Assembly (NCBI GenBank): GCA_947564305.1
Contig: CANOBT010000137.1
Location: forward strand, 1 to 14,929
Reading direction: 5' to 3'
Source: an uncultured Lachnospiraceae bacterium
GTDB taxonomy: Bacteria; Bacillota_A; Clostridia; Lachnospirales; Lachnospiraceae
Length of the DNA: 14,929 nucleotides
Under the pieces are notes generated by a model, which worked only from the letters and a program-made list of their open reading frames with translations, was not told the origin of the DNA and ran no database searches. The stretch's first letter is position 1; each line of letters opens with the position of its first letter. The position numbers and the translations under genes are program-made. Below are positions 1-7,845 of this stretch, piece after piece.

Positions 1-119
1 CGCAGAATGCCCCTTCGCCCTTTACGACATTTTCCCTTTTCTATGACGGGCAGCTCGTGACCCATGAAATCCTGTCGGAAAAGAAATTTGATAAAATTTT
101 AGCGGATAAGGGGATATGA
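1..119 (+). CDS. C-terminal end of a protein, possibly YoaP-like acetyltransferase (partial)
   Basis: An open frame enters from the left edge (first full codon at position 3) and stops at TGA 117-119, giving 38 residues. The tail contains FYDGQLVTHEILSEKKFDKI, which resembles the C-terminal YoaP-like domain found after a GNAT acetyltransferase domain in some Firmicutes proteins; this is from memory and only one short stretch supports it. The gene ends 3 bases before the next start codon, so the two are probably co-transcribed. The 5' end is outside the window, so length and catalytic residues cannot be judged. Confidence 0.5.
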   Translation, partial: QNAPSPFTTFSLFYDGQLVTHEILSEKKFDKILADKGI

Positions 120-122
120 AAA

Positions 123-671
123 ATGGTCCGATTAGGATTAAAAAGAGGAAGCGTAGAGCTTTTATCCCATCAGGAGGAATGGGATAAAAATGCCGAAAAT
201 GTAATTTTGGAATTGAAGCAGCTTTTCGGAAATGCCGCTGTTGATATCCAGCATGTGGGAAGCACTGCGATTCATTCCATTTATGCAAAACCAATTATTG
301 ACATTGTGATTGGCCTCCGTGATTTGAATGATATTTCACCTTATATGCAACTGTTGGAAGAACACGGTTTTATTTTTCGCGGGGAAGATGTTGCCGGGCA
401 AATGCTATTTGTAATGGGTGATTTTGAAAAGGATACGCGTACACATCATATTCATGCAGTGAAATGGGATGGGACAGAATGGAAGAACTATATCAATTTT
501 CGGGATTATCTGAATTGCCATCCTGATAAAGCAATGATATACGATGCCTGCAAGAAAAAACTGGCGTTACAATTTCCAGATGACCGGAGAAGCTATACGG
601 AAGGTAAGCAGGAATGCATAGAAGGCCTGCTGAAAGAAGCATATGTATGGAGGCAGCGGCAGGATACATAG
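123..671 (+). CDS. GrpB family protein (UPF0157, nucleotidyltransferase-like fold)
   Basis: This 182-residue protein matches the GrpB/UPF0157 family in length and pattern. It has an HVGSTAI motif near residues 39-45 followed by AKPIIDIVIGL, the GST...D layout of the nucleotidyltransferase-like fold. Later come an H-x-H segment (residues 108-110) and NFRDYLNCHP, also typical. The family is soluble and cytoplasmic and its biochemical role is not settled; some members are fused to dephospho-CoA kinase. The start at 123 is preceded by AAGGGG at about 9 bases, and the gene follows the previous stop by 3 bases. It has no evident link to the transporters downstream. Family assignment is confident; function is not. 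Confidence 0.85.
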   Translation: MVRLGLKRGSVELLSHQEEWDKNAENVILELKQLFGNAAVDIQHVGSTAIHSIYAKPIIDIVIGLRDLNDISPYMQLLEEHGFIFRGEDVAGQMLFVMGDFEKDTRTHHIHAVKWDGTEWKNYINFRDYLNCHPDKAMIYDACKKKLALQFPDDRRSYTEGKQECIEGLLKEAYVWRQRQDT

Positions 672-705
672 AGAACACAAAGAGACGATGAAGGAGGTAA
701 GAGCA

Positions 706-903
706 ATGCGTCATATTTATATTCGCGGAATCATTGGCCTGCTCTGGCTGGTTGCAGCTATTGTATGCGGGGTATCCGGTAATTTCCCGATGATGGGGCT
801 TTATCTGGTATTGGCAGGTGTATTCCTATACTCCGCATGTGCTGCATGGAAAAAAGAGAAGGACGGCAAAGGGGGGGAGGTAAGATGGGAGAAACGCTCT
901 TGA
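706..903 (+). CDS. Small two-helix membrane protein, function unknown
   Basis: I place the start at 706 because AAGGAGG (about 691-697) lies 8 bases upstream; a longer in-frame reading from 643 would overlap GrpB and lacks such a site. The 65-residue product has two predicted membrane helices, about residues 9-25 and 30-48, separated by a short GNFPMM turn, then a charged tail rich in Lys, Glu and Gly. It overlaps the start of the broken ABC ATPase by 19 bases, so it was probably the first gene of that exporter operon. I do not recognise a named family. It could be an accessory subunit of the exporter, but position is the only support. Confidence 0.7.
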   Translation: MRHIYIRGIIGLLWLVAAIVCGVSGNFPMMGLYLVLAGVFLYSACAAWKKEKDGKGGEVRWEKRS

Positions 904-1279
904 CTGTTCGAAACCTGAATGCGTGGTACAGGGCTTTCACTTTGAAGAATATACAGATACCCTGTTTCGGGAGCTGTCAACCGGGAACCGGAAAAAAGCA
1001 TTTCTGATCACGGCTTGTGCCCTGAAACCCAGACTGCTCCTTTTGAACGAACCGGTCAATGGCCTGGATTTCCAGAGTACGGAATATCTGTATAAGCTGA
1101 TTTTGGGGTATAAGGAGCATGGAACTGTGTTGTTTTCCTCCCACATTCTGGAGAGCATCATGCTGACATCTGACCGGGTATTTGCCCTGGAGGACGGTAA
1201 GATCTGGCAGACTTTTGAAGGCGGGCAGATTAATGCTGCGGATATTCGGGGGGCACTGCATGATGAAAATGACAGGTAA
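885..1279 (+). pseudogene. ABC transporter ATPase, internally deleted and frameshifted
   Basis: The ATG at 885 (after a G-rich purine run) begins a normal ABC ATPase N terminus, LLTVRNLNAWYRAFTLKNIQ, but that frame stops at 1005-1007. From about 935 another frame carries the C-terminal half of such a protein: signature ELSTGNRKK, Walker B-like LLLLNEP, D-loop NGLD, and H-loop SSH. The Walker A region and Q-loop, normally about 95-100 residues between these parts, are absent. Both halves read well around 938-952 (TTTGAAGAATATACAG), so the deletion junction lies there and also shifted frame. Walker B has Asn (codon 1046-1048) where Asp is expected, a further sign of decay. It could not bind ATP. 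The parent was probably an ABC-2 or lantibiotic-immunity-type exporter ATPase. Confidence 0.85.
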
Positions 1280-2180
1280 AGCCTTTGCCCCAAAACTGTT
1301 TGGGGCAAGATACGAGCGGCTGTCCCGGACGATCTTGCTTGATGTGATCATATTCTGGGGGCTGTATATCGCAGGTTTTCAGGTGTAGATTGCGGCATCT
1401 GTACGGATACTGATGATTAACGCCTTTACCGCAGGCGTAATGTGGCAGGCCCTTTCTTCCCAAGATAACGCTGTGGAGCTGAAACATATGCTGATGCTGC
1501 CAGGGCATGGTCGGGAATTTGTCTTCTCCTATGTGGCGGCGCTGGGAGCCTATACGGTCCTTACAAAGACAGGGCTGCTTTTGGCGGTCCTTATGGCTGT
1601 GTCTGCATGGAAGCCCATAGAGATGATAGGAATGCTCATCAGTATGCTTCATGCGGTCCTTATGGCTGCCGCCGCCTATTCCCTGAGAAAATATTGGTAT
1701 GCGGGCGGGCTTTGGGCGGTTGCCATAGTGTCTGCCATTCTGTTTTTAGGCAGCGGGTTTTTGCTTGATTTGCTGTTGCTTGCGAATAGCTTAGTTGCTA
1801 TTCTGATTTTGTGGAAGGCAGACGGATACGCATTTTATCAGGGGGAGAGTGAGAAACACCCTCTGGGTATACCTGTATGCGCAAAAAGCAGCGCAGAAGA
1901 TAAGAAAAGCCATGCTGTTAAGCAACGGAAAAGGGGTTTTTTATGGCGGTACTTTTTTCGGTATCCTGGACAGAAACGGCGCTTCTGCATCCCATACTGT
2001 CTGTTTATCTTTTCTTGTAATATGGCGGCAGATGCGATATTCCCCTATAGCTGGCAGAGACAAAACGGCGGTGTCACTGTCCTGATGATTGCCGGGGCTG
2101 TTTTCTTTGCTCTGCAGAGTGCGGTGCTGGCTGTTGAGATTGCAATTTTGCTCTTTATATGTGGGAGGCATCCGAAGTGA
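1260..2180 (+). pseudogene. ABC-2-like exporter permease, amber-interrupted and eroded
   Basis: Starting at ATG 1260, overlapping the ATPase remnant by 20 bases, the frame reads 42 residues to TAG 1386-1388 and then continues in the same frame from ATTGCGGCA to a stop at 2178-2180. The two parts together read as one hydrophobic permease: a helix near residues 27-41, and several after the stop (for example around LLLAVLMAVSAW, AVAIVSAILFLGSGF, LLLANSLVAILIL and VTVLMIAGAVFFALQSA). The stretch at about 1845-1975 is poorly hydrophobic and joins RYFFRY directly to PGQKRRFCIPYC, which suggests an internal in-frame loss; the C terminus also looks shortened. I infer a dead permease that partnered the ATPase remnant. 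A later start at 1413 would give 255 residues but lose the first helix. Confidence 0.75.
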
Positions 2181-2190
2181 TGGATAAAAA

Positions 2191-2883
2191 ATGAATGAAA
2201 AAAAGATATTATATGTAGAAGATGATTTAAGCCTGATTGAAGGCCTGAAATACACACTTGAGAAAAATGGTTTTCTGGTAGATAATGCCCGTACCGTAAT
2301 GGAAGCATATCAATTCTTCCGGGCAGGCCAGTATGACCTTCTGCTGCTGGATGTCACGCTGCCGGACGGGACAGGCTTTGATATCTGTAAGGAAGTAAGA
2401 AAAACCTCTGCTGTCCCGATCATATTCCTGACAGCTTCGGATGAAGAAATCAGCATTGTAAAAGGGCTGGACATGGGTGGGGATGACTACATTACCAAAC
2501 CCTTTAAATTGGGGGAGGTCCTTTCAAGGATCAACGCATTGCTGCGCCGTTCCGGGCAGCAATTTCTTATGAGTGATACGATTCTGGAATCCAATGGAAT
2601 CCGGATTGACCTGTCAGAGCGGATTTGTTGGAAAGGGGAAACGGAACTCCCTTTGACATTGGTGGAATATAAGCTGCTCTGCCTGTTTTTGAAGAATCCA
2701 GGCCGCATTCTGCCAAGGGAACTGATCTTAGACCGCCTTTGGGATGGGAACGGCAGCTATGTGGATGACAATACCCTTTCCGTCTATATACGCAGGCTGA
2801 GGAGGAAGATTGAAGATGACCCGAATTCCCCCACAAAGCTTCTGACGGAAATTGGGTTTGGCTATAAATGGGCTGGAGAGTAA
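2191..2883 (+). CDS. OmpR/PhoB-family response regulator
   Basis: The 230-residue protein has an N-terminal receiver domain (about 1-118) with acidic pair Asp11-Asp12, phospho-acceptor Asp54 in LLLLDVTLP, Thr81 and Lys103 in ITKPF. A winged-helix DNA-binding domain follows (about 130-228), including the recognition region DDNTLSVYIRRLRRKIEDD and the wing GFGYKW. It is the cytoplasmic output of the kinase encoded 6 bases downstream and probably activates the adjacent ABC exporter, as in Bce/Van-type modules. The start at 2191 lies 10 bases after the permease remnant and has only a weak upstream purine run, so it may once have been read from the older operon. All key residues are present. Confidence 0.95.
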   Translation: MNEKKILYVEDDLSLIEGLKYTLEKNGFLVDNARTVMEAYQFFRAGQYDLLLLDVTLPDGTGFDICKEVRKTSAVPIIFLTASDEEISIVKGLDMGGDDYITKPFKLGEVLSRINALLRRSGQQFLMSDTILESNGIRIDLSERICWKGETELPLTLVEYKLLCLFLKNPGRILPRELILDRLWDGNGSYVDDNTLSVYIRRLRRKIEDDPNSPTKLLTEIGFGYKWAGE

Positions 2884-2889
2884 TAAGAC

Positions 2890-4140
2890 ATGAAAACAAT
2901 GGGAAAAGAAACAAGGAGGATGCTGTGTTGGCTGCTTGCCATCTGTCTGGCAGCGGCGGCAGGACTGGGCATCCTCTTATTCTATATGACAAATGATTTC
3001 CAGAAAACAATGGTGGAGCATGATTATGGGGCGGCAGGGTATCTGGTCAACCACCCGGACACAAATGTGGCAGCCGTATTTACGAAAGAAAAAACGGACT
3101 CTGACCTGGAGGCCGGAAGGCAGGCCCTTAAGGAAGCGGGATACCATGAAAATGCGAATCCCAGGCTGATTCCTGCCGTCTATGCTTACCTTAAGCATAC
3201 CGCCGCTTGGTTTGGAGGTATGCTTTTTAGCATTTTTCTGGCTGTTTTTCTGACAGTCTGGATCTACATCCGGAAACAAAACAAAGCGATAGCAAAGGCA
3301 GATACTGTGATTACCCGGTTCCTTTCAGGGGATACGGGACAGAGGATTGACAGTGAGGAAACCGGGGACTGGTACAGCCTGTTCCACAGGATCAATGAGC
3401 TTGCCGCTATCCTCTCTGCCCAGGCAGAACATGAAAAACAGACGCGCGAATTTCTGCAGGATATGATCTCAGATGTTTCCCACCAGTTAAAGACGCCCCT
3501 GGCAGCGCTTAAGATGTATGATGAGATTATGGCGCAGGAGGGGACGGACAGGGAGACCATCCATGCATTCAGCCAGAAATCCCTGCGGGAAATACGCCAG
3601 GTGGAAGATGTGGTTTATACGCTCTTAAAAATAGCCAGGCTGGACGCGGGTACGGTCAGGATGGAAACGGCGGAGGAAAACATAGAAATGCTCCTTAAGG
3701 ACGTGACGGAACGCTTTGAGACACTGGCAGCCCAGGAAGCGAAAGAAATTGTGTTATCCGGGAGCAGCGATGTTTCCCTTTACTGCGATGCCCTCTGGAT
3801 GTCGGAAGCTTTGGGGAATGTGGTGAAAAATGCGCTGGAGCATACCAAAAGAGGCGGGAAAGTAGTAATCAGCTGGGAGAGGACGCCCCTTCTTACAAAT
3901 ATTGTGGTGGAAGACAACGGAACAGGGATCCACCAGGAGGATATCCATAATATCTTCAAGCGGTTCTATCGGAGCCGTTTTTCCCAGGATACCCATGGAA
4001 TCGGTCTGGGGCTGCCGCTGGCAAAATCCATTGTGGAAGCCCACCAGGGGACGATTTCCGTAACGAGCAGAGTCGGCCAGGGCAGCAGATTTGTCTTAAG
4101 CTTTTTTACCATACAGGAAACTTCGTTCCCTGTATGGTAA
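2890..4140 (+). CDS. Sensor histidine kinase (HisKA/HATPase) of the first module
   Basis: The 416-residue membrane kinase has helix 1 at about 12-33, an extracytoplasmic region of roughly 70 residues, and helix 2 at about 106-128. A HAMP-like linker follows, then the H-box SDVSHQLKTPL with phospho-acceptor His198. The ATPase domain shows the N-box NVVKNALEH (Asn310), G1 VEDNGTGI (Asp342) and G2 GIGLGLPLAK (from Gly370). It would autophosphorylate and pass phosphate to Asp54 of the preceding regulator. The small extracytoplasmic loop is larger than in true BceS-type intramembrane kinases. The last residues, from about TIQETSFPVW, are encoded by a perfect hairpin, and the usual family ending comes just before it, so an inserted repeat seems to have replaced the original stop. 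Confidence 0.95.
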   Translation: MKTMGKETRRMLCWLLAICLAAAAGLGILLFYMTNDFQKTMVEHDYGAAGYLVNHPDTNVAAVFTKEKTDSDLEAGRQALKEAGYHENANPRLIPAVYAYLKHTAAWFGGMLFSIFLAVFLTVWIYIRKQNKAIAKADTVITRFLSGDTGQRIDSEETGDWYSLFHRINELAAILSAQAEHEKQTREFLQDMISDVSHQLKTPLAALKMYDEIMAQEGTDRETIHAFSQKSLREIRQVEDVVYTLLKIARLDAGTVRMETAEENIEMLLKDVTERFETLAAQEAKEIVLSGSSDVSLYCDALWMSEALGNVVKNALEHTKRGGKVVISWERTPLLTNIVVEDNGTGIHQEDIHNIFKRFYRSRFSQDTHGIGLGLPLAKSIVEAHQGTISVTSRVGQGSRFVLSFFTIQETSFPVW

Positions 4141-4256
4141 AACCCTCCGGGGGATGCGCACTCACGCGAAGATGTAGTATGCCGCAAGCGGCCGCGCTCG
4201 GCGCAAGAATGTGCTTTTGCACATTCTATCTTCATCTTACAAAAGAGTAAGATGAA
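4104..4256. repeat. Highly structured intergenic element with three perfect hairpins
   Basis: Three perfect inverted repeats lie in tandem: TTTTACCATACAGG (4104-4117) with its complement at 4129-4142; AGAATGTGC (4206-4214) with its complement at 4219-4227, loop TTTT; and TTCATCTTAC (4231-4240) with its complement at 4247-4256, loop AAAAGA. Between them is a GC-rich stretch with GCCGC-AA-GCGGC near 4181. None of the stems is followed by a T-run on the plus strand, so none is a classic terminator for the kinase gene. The first hairpin contains the kinase stop codon. The arrangement resembles a dispersed structured repeat (REP- or MITE-like) more than a regulatory leader; that class is an inference. 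Confidence 0.6.
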
Positions 4257-4314
4257 ATTCATGTGAAAGTAAGACCCATTGGGTATGATAATGCCCGAAA
4301 GGCAGGTAATGAAT

Positions 4315-4998
4315 ATGAATATTCTTGAAGTACAAAATCTATGCAAGACCTATGGAAAAGGGGAAGCGGAAGTCCGGGCGCTTGACCATGTTTCCTTCTC
4401 CGTGGGCAAAGGGGAATTTATCGCAATCGTAGGCGAATCCGGTTCCGGAAAAAGCACGCTTTTAAATGTGGTGGGAGCCTTGGATAACCCGACCTCCGGG
4501 AAAGTGCTGATTGACGGGAAGGACATTTTTTCCATGCCCGAAAAGAAGCTTACGGTGTTCCGCCGCCAGAATATCGGGTTTATCTTCCAGTCCTTTAACC
4601 TGATCCCGGAACTGAATGTAGAGCAGAACATTACATTCCCCTTGCTTCTGGACTACCAGAAGCCGGACCAGAAGTATGTGGAGGAGCTGCTGGAGATTCT
4701 GGGATTAAAGGAGCGCAGGAAGCACCTGCCCAGCCAGCTTTCCGGAGGCCAGCAGCAGAGGGTGGCAATCGGGAGGGCGCTGGCAGCCCGTCCTGCCATC
4801 ATCATGGCGGATGAGCCTACCGGGAACCTGGATTCTAAGAACAGCCAGGAGGTCATCACCCTCTTAAAATCCATGTCGGCCAAGTACAGGCAGACAATCC
4901 TGATGATTACCCACAATGAGAACCATGCGGATGCAACGGACCGGGTACTGCGCATGACGGACGGAAGGCTGAAGGATTTGGGGGTGGCGGCGAGATGA
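4315..4998 (+). CDS. ABC transporter ATPase, MacB/LolD/BceA-like
   Basis: This 227-residue ATPase has Walker A GESGSGKST (residues 40-48), Q-loop Gln92 in FIFQSFNLIPELNV, signature LSGGQQQ (142-148), Walker B with Asp166-Glu167 in IIMADEP, and H-loop His200 in ITHNE. The sequence type is that of ATPases paired with FtsX-fold permeases, which extrude or dislodge peptides, lipids or lipoproteins and do not import nutrients. I choose ATG 4315 because AGGCAGG at 4300-4306 is 8 bases upstream; ATG 4309 is possible, and the in-frame ATG 4279 would add 12 unlike residues. Its stop overlaps the permease start (ATGA), showing tight coupling. It lies downstream of a two-component pair that probably controls it. 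Confidence 0.95.
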   Translation: MNILEVQNLCKTYGKGEAEVRALDHVSFSVGKGEFIAIVGESGSGKSTLLNVVGALDNPTSGKVLIDGKDIFSMPEKKLTVFRRQNIGFIFQSFNLIPELNVEQNITFPLLLDYQKPDQKYVEELLEILGLKERRKHLPSQLSGGQQQRVAIGRALAARPAIIMADEPTGNLDSKNSQEVITLLKSMSAKYRQTILMITHNENHADATDRVLRMTDGRLKDLGVAAR

Positions 4999-7319
4999 GA
5001 AGTTATCTTGGGCTGATACCCCAGTATGAAAAGGTCCACCGCAAAAATAACCGGATCTCTGTGCTGTGCATCACGCTTTCGGTATGCCTTGTAATGGCGA
5101 TTTTCAGTATGGCGGACATGGCGATGCGCTCCCAGAAGAATTATTTTATTAAAACCAATGGCGAATACCATGCGGCGCTCCATGATGTGGAGGCGGAGAC
5201 GGCAGAACTGGTATCGGCAAGGGTTGACGTGGCTTTATCAGGATGGGTCTACCAGGGCAGTACGGGGATGCTGTCCGGCAAAGCCGTCAGTTTTGTGGGG
5301 GCAAATGAAAAAACAATGGAATCCCTAACTGAAATGGATATGACGGCCGGGGCGTACCCTTCCCTGCCGGATGAGGCGTTGCTGAATGAAAGCGCCATGG
5401 GGCAGCTGGGTTTGTCCATTGGCGACAACGTGACGGTTACGGTACCGGACGGCTCACAAAAACAATATCGGATTACCGGAACCCTTGCGGATATGGGTTC
5501 CATGCTGAAAGCGGATATCTGTGGGATGGCGTTCTGCGAAGAGGGCTTCCTTGCCATTGCAGATGAAAACGCGGCAGACGGAACCACCTACCGCATCCAG
5601 TTTAAGAGCGGCGCCCATATTCAAGAGGCCATAAAGGAAATCAAGAGCCAGTTTGGCCTTTCTGATGACCAGATTTCAGAAAATACTGCTTTATTAGGCC
5701 TGATGGGACAAAGCGAGAGCAATATCATGCAGGCGCTCTATTTGATTGCTGCAATCCTGGTTTTTCTTGTTTTGATTGCGGGAACGGTAATGATCTCTGC
5801 AAGCTTTAACACCAATGTATTAGAGAGGACACAGTTTTATGGGCTGCTGCGCTGTCTGGGGGCATCCGGGAAACAGGTAAAGCATTTTGTGATCCTGCAG
5901 GGACTCAGACAGAGCGCAAAGGGCGTTCCCATTGGCCTGCTGGCGGGCCAGGCTGTGACATGGGCCGCCTGCCTGTTGCTCAAATCCATCAGCGGAGACC
6001 GGTTTTCAGAGGTTCCGCTGTTTGAATTCAGTATTGCCGGTATATTGGCAGGGATTGTGGTGGGCTTCCTGATCGTCCTCCTTGCTTCCTTATCCCCAGC
6101 GAAAAAGGCCTCCATGGTTTCACCTGTCACGGCGATCAGCGGAGGCTCCCAGCTGACGCAGAACAAGCGTGCGGCGAATACAAAGCTGTTCCATGTGGAA
6201 ACAGGCATGGGCATGTTCCATGCGTTGTCCGGGAAAAAGAATTTATTCCTGATGACCTGTTCCTTTGCCATCAGCATCATGCTTTTCCTTGCTTTCCAGG
6301 TGATGGTCGTCTTCCTGGGCCAGGGCATGCCTGCATTAGCCCCGTGGGCGGGGGATGTATCTGTGACAGCCGCTGCAGGGCTGGAAACTTCTGTCATAGA
6401 AGAAATGGAAGCCGTCGATGGTGTGAAGCGTGCTTTTGGCAGAATGGAATACGGCGGCTTATCTGTTTCCTCCGATACCGAGAGCGGAACGGCCACGCTG
6501 GTTTCCTATGAAGAAAATCAGTTCAAATGGGCAAAAGAGGAACTGAACGGGGGAAATATCGATGCGGTTTCGGGAGGAGCCGGGGATATCTTAGTGTCCT
6601 ACCGGGATGGCATGCAATGGAAGGCCGGGGACACCGTGACGCTCCATACGCCTTTGGGGGAGAAACAGGTGAGAATTGCGGGAATTCTTTCTTCTACAAA
6701 TGCGTCAAGTGAAGCGGGAAGCCTTGGATACATCATATGCTCAGAACAGCTGTTTACGGAGAGCATCGGTGCGGCAGACTATACGGCTGTGGATATACAG
6801 CTTGCAGGCAGCAGCACGGATGAGACAGTATCGGCAATACGGAGCCTGCTTCCATCTGACGTCTCCATTGCAGATAAACGGCTGTCAAATTCGGAATCCC
6901 AGAGTTCCTACTATACAGGTGCGGTGTTCATTTACGGGTTCCTGCTCATCATTGCGCTGATCACCGTGTTCAATATCTTTAACAGTATGAATGCCAGCGT
7001 GGCGGCAAGGACCAGACAGTATGGCGTGATGCGTTCCATTGGAATGGGAGCCGGGCAGCTCTATAAGATGATTGCTGCAGAGGCAGCTACCTATGCAGTC
7101 CTGGGATGTGTCACCGGATGTGTCCTGGGCCTGCCGTTGAATAAGATGATGTTCCAGTTCCTGATTGCAGATAAATGGGGAACAACCTGGCAGCTTCCGG
7201 TTGCCTCCCTGTTGCTGATCGTCATGTTATGTTTTGGATCTGCAGCGTTGGCAATCCGGCGGCCAATCAAAAGGATCGGTCAGCTGTCCATTGTGGATAC
7301 CATAAAGCTGCAGCAGTAA
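4995..7319 (+). CDS. FtsX-family ABC permease, 774 residues
   Basis: The protein has two FtsX-like halves. Helix 1 is at about 20-42, followed by an extracytoplasmic domain of about 200 residues and helices near 247-272, 305-328 and 341-365. The second half has a helix near 415-441, a second extracytoplasmic domain of about 200 residues, and helices near 643-665, 693-715 and 734-756. Both halves contain the typical cytoplasmic coupling segment after their first FtsX helix: ERTQFYGLLRCLGAS and RTRQYGVMRSIGMG. It would form an exporter or mechanotransmission complex with the preceding ATPase, whose stop it overlaps by 4 bases. The duplicated layout differs from BceB, which has ten helices and one large loop. 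The substrate is unknown; antimicrobial peptides are the usual guess for such modules. Confidence 0.93.
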   Translation: MRSYLGLIPQYEKVHRKNNRISVLCITLSVCLVMAIFSMADMAMRSQKNYFIKTNGEYHAALHDVEAETAELVSARVDVALSGWVYQGSTGMLSGKAVSFVGANEKTMESLTEMDMTAGAYPSLPDEALLNESAMGQLGLSIGDNVTVTVPDGSQKQYRITGTLADMGSMLKADICGMAFCEEGFLAIADENAADGTTYRIQFKSGAHIQEAIKEIKSQFGLSDDQISENTALLGLMGQSESNIMQALYLIAAILVFLVLIAGTVMISASFNTNVLERTQFYGLLRCLGASGKQVKHFVILQGLRQSAKGVPIGLLAGQAVTWAACLLLKSISGDRFSEVPLFEFSIAGILAGIVVGFLIVLLASLSPAKKASMVSPVTAISGGSQLTQNKRAANTKLFHVETGMGMFHALSGKKNLFLMTCSFAISIMLFLAFQVMVVFLGQGMPALAPWAGDVSVTAAAGLETSVIEEMEAVDGVKRAFGRMEYGGLSVSSDTESGTATLVSYEENQFKWAKEELNGGNIDAVSGGAGDILVSYRDGMQWKAGDTVTLHTPLGEKQVRIAGILSSTNASSEAGSLGYIICSEQLFTESIGAADYTAVDIQLAGSSTDETVSAIRSLLPSDVSIADKRLSNSESQSSYYTGAVFIYGFLLIIALITVFNIFNSMNASVAARTRQYGVMRSIGMGAGQLYKMIAAEAATYAVLGCVTGCVLGLPLNKMMFQFLIADKWGTTWQLPVASLLLIVMLCFGSAALAIRRPIKRIGQLSIVDTIKLQQ

Positions 7320-7333
7320 TATAGGGATACTGA

Positions 7334-7807
7334 CTAAGAATTTTGAAATGTCCGAGCTTTGTAACAATTCAGGCCGTTTTTAAGCTGACCGGATGGTAGG
7401 TTCGGACATTTGGGTTTTACAATGTCCTTACCATTGAACATATCCTGTCCGATATAAACGGGCTTGTCCCTTCGGTCTGCGCGGGGAACTTGAATAACAA
7501 TGAAGTCCATATCCTCATGCCGGGCACTGTATATATGGTGTTCAAGCAAAATATTATTACTGATTTTCTGATAGTTGTTTAACATATTCCAGATATCATA
7601 GAGCATCTGCTGAGGATTATGGATTCTTCTTGGAATAAATTCCTTTGTGTCTTTGTTTTCCTCAATGCCAAGAATAATGGAGCCGCCAAAGGTATTTGCA
7701 AATGAAGAGTATGTTTCCCAGATACTGTTCGGGATTCCTTTGCTTGCAGCGTTCACTTCGATATTAACGCGCTCATTTGATTGTAATATAGAAGCAATGT
7801 CAATCAT
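7334..7807 (-). CDS. AlbA_2/Schlafen-like domain protein, C-terminally truncated
   Basis: The 157-residue product begins with the AlbA_2 (Schlafen AAA_4) pattern: acidic and amide residues around ERVNIEVNAASKGIP, then SFANTFGGSIILGIEE, the hallmark AN-GG-hhhGh segment, and later MDFIVIQVPRADRRDKPVYI. The fold binds nucleotides or nucleic acid and often sits at the front of 400-500-residue regulators with a winged-helix C terminus. Here the recognisable domain ends near residue 125 (IGQDMFNG) and the last 30 or so residues are unrelated, encoded across small inverted repeats, so I read this as a truncated gene. The start has GGAGG 10 bases upstream. It converges on the FtsX permease gene with 14 bases between stops. 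Confidence 0.75.
   Translation of the reverse strand: MIDIASILQSNERVNIEVNAASKGIPNSIWETYSSFANTFGGSIILGIEENKDTKEFIPRRIHNPQQMLYDIWNMLNNYQKISNNILLEHHIYSARHEDMDFIVIQVPRADRRDKPVYIGQDMFNGKDIVKPKCPNLPSGQLKNGLNCYKARTFQNS
7346..7427. repeat. Inverted-repeat cluster at the AlbA_2 gene 3' end
   Basis: AAATGTCCGA (7346-7355) is exactly complementary to TCGGACATTT (7402-7411), enclosing 46 bases. The right arm pairs alternatively with a further AATGTCC at 7421-7427. The motif occurs three times in 81 bases and coincides with the point where the AlbA_2 protein loses family resemblance. No clear target-site duplication flanks it. It could be an insertion scar, a tiny mobile repeat, or recombinase sites. Confidence 0.5.
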
Positions 7808-7845
7808 TTTGATGCATCCTCCGTTTCGGTTTTTGTTTTCATATA

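Noticed and set aside
1849..2085. Alternative frame suggesting a frameshift in the permease remnant
   Set aside because: The original frame continues into recognisable hydrophobic permease sequence (from FCIPYC), and it already reads GFLWRYFFRY before that, so an in-frame deletion explains the region better than two compensating frameshifts.
1413..2180. Intact 255-residue membrane protein starting at 1413
   Set aside because: The same frame reads upstream through one amber codon to a start that overlaps the ATPase remnant, and the first helix is there; a broken permease is the better reading.
4129..4142. First hairpin as the kinase terminator
   Set aside because: The stem is followed by AAAACCC and not by a T-run, on either strand, so it does not meet the intrinsic terminator pattern.
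3966..4346. 126-residue minus-strand frame across the kinase end and structured element
   Set aside because: No recognisable domain; half is antisense to the kinase and half is the hairpin region, whose low-complexity arginine/serine/cysteine translation is typical of repeats.
5837..6496. 219-residue minus-strand open frame inside the FtsX permease gene
   Set aside because: It is antisense to a well-supported coding region, has no ribosome site and shows no domain pattern; it reflects the codon structure of the real gene.
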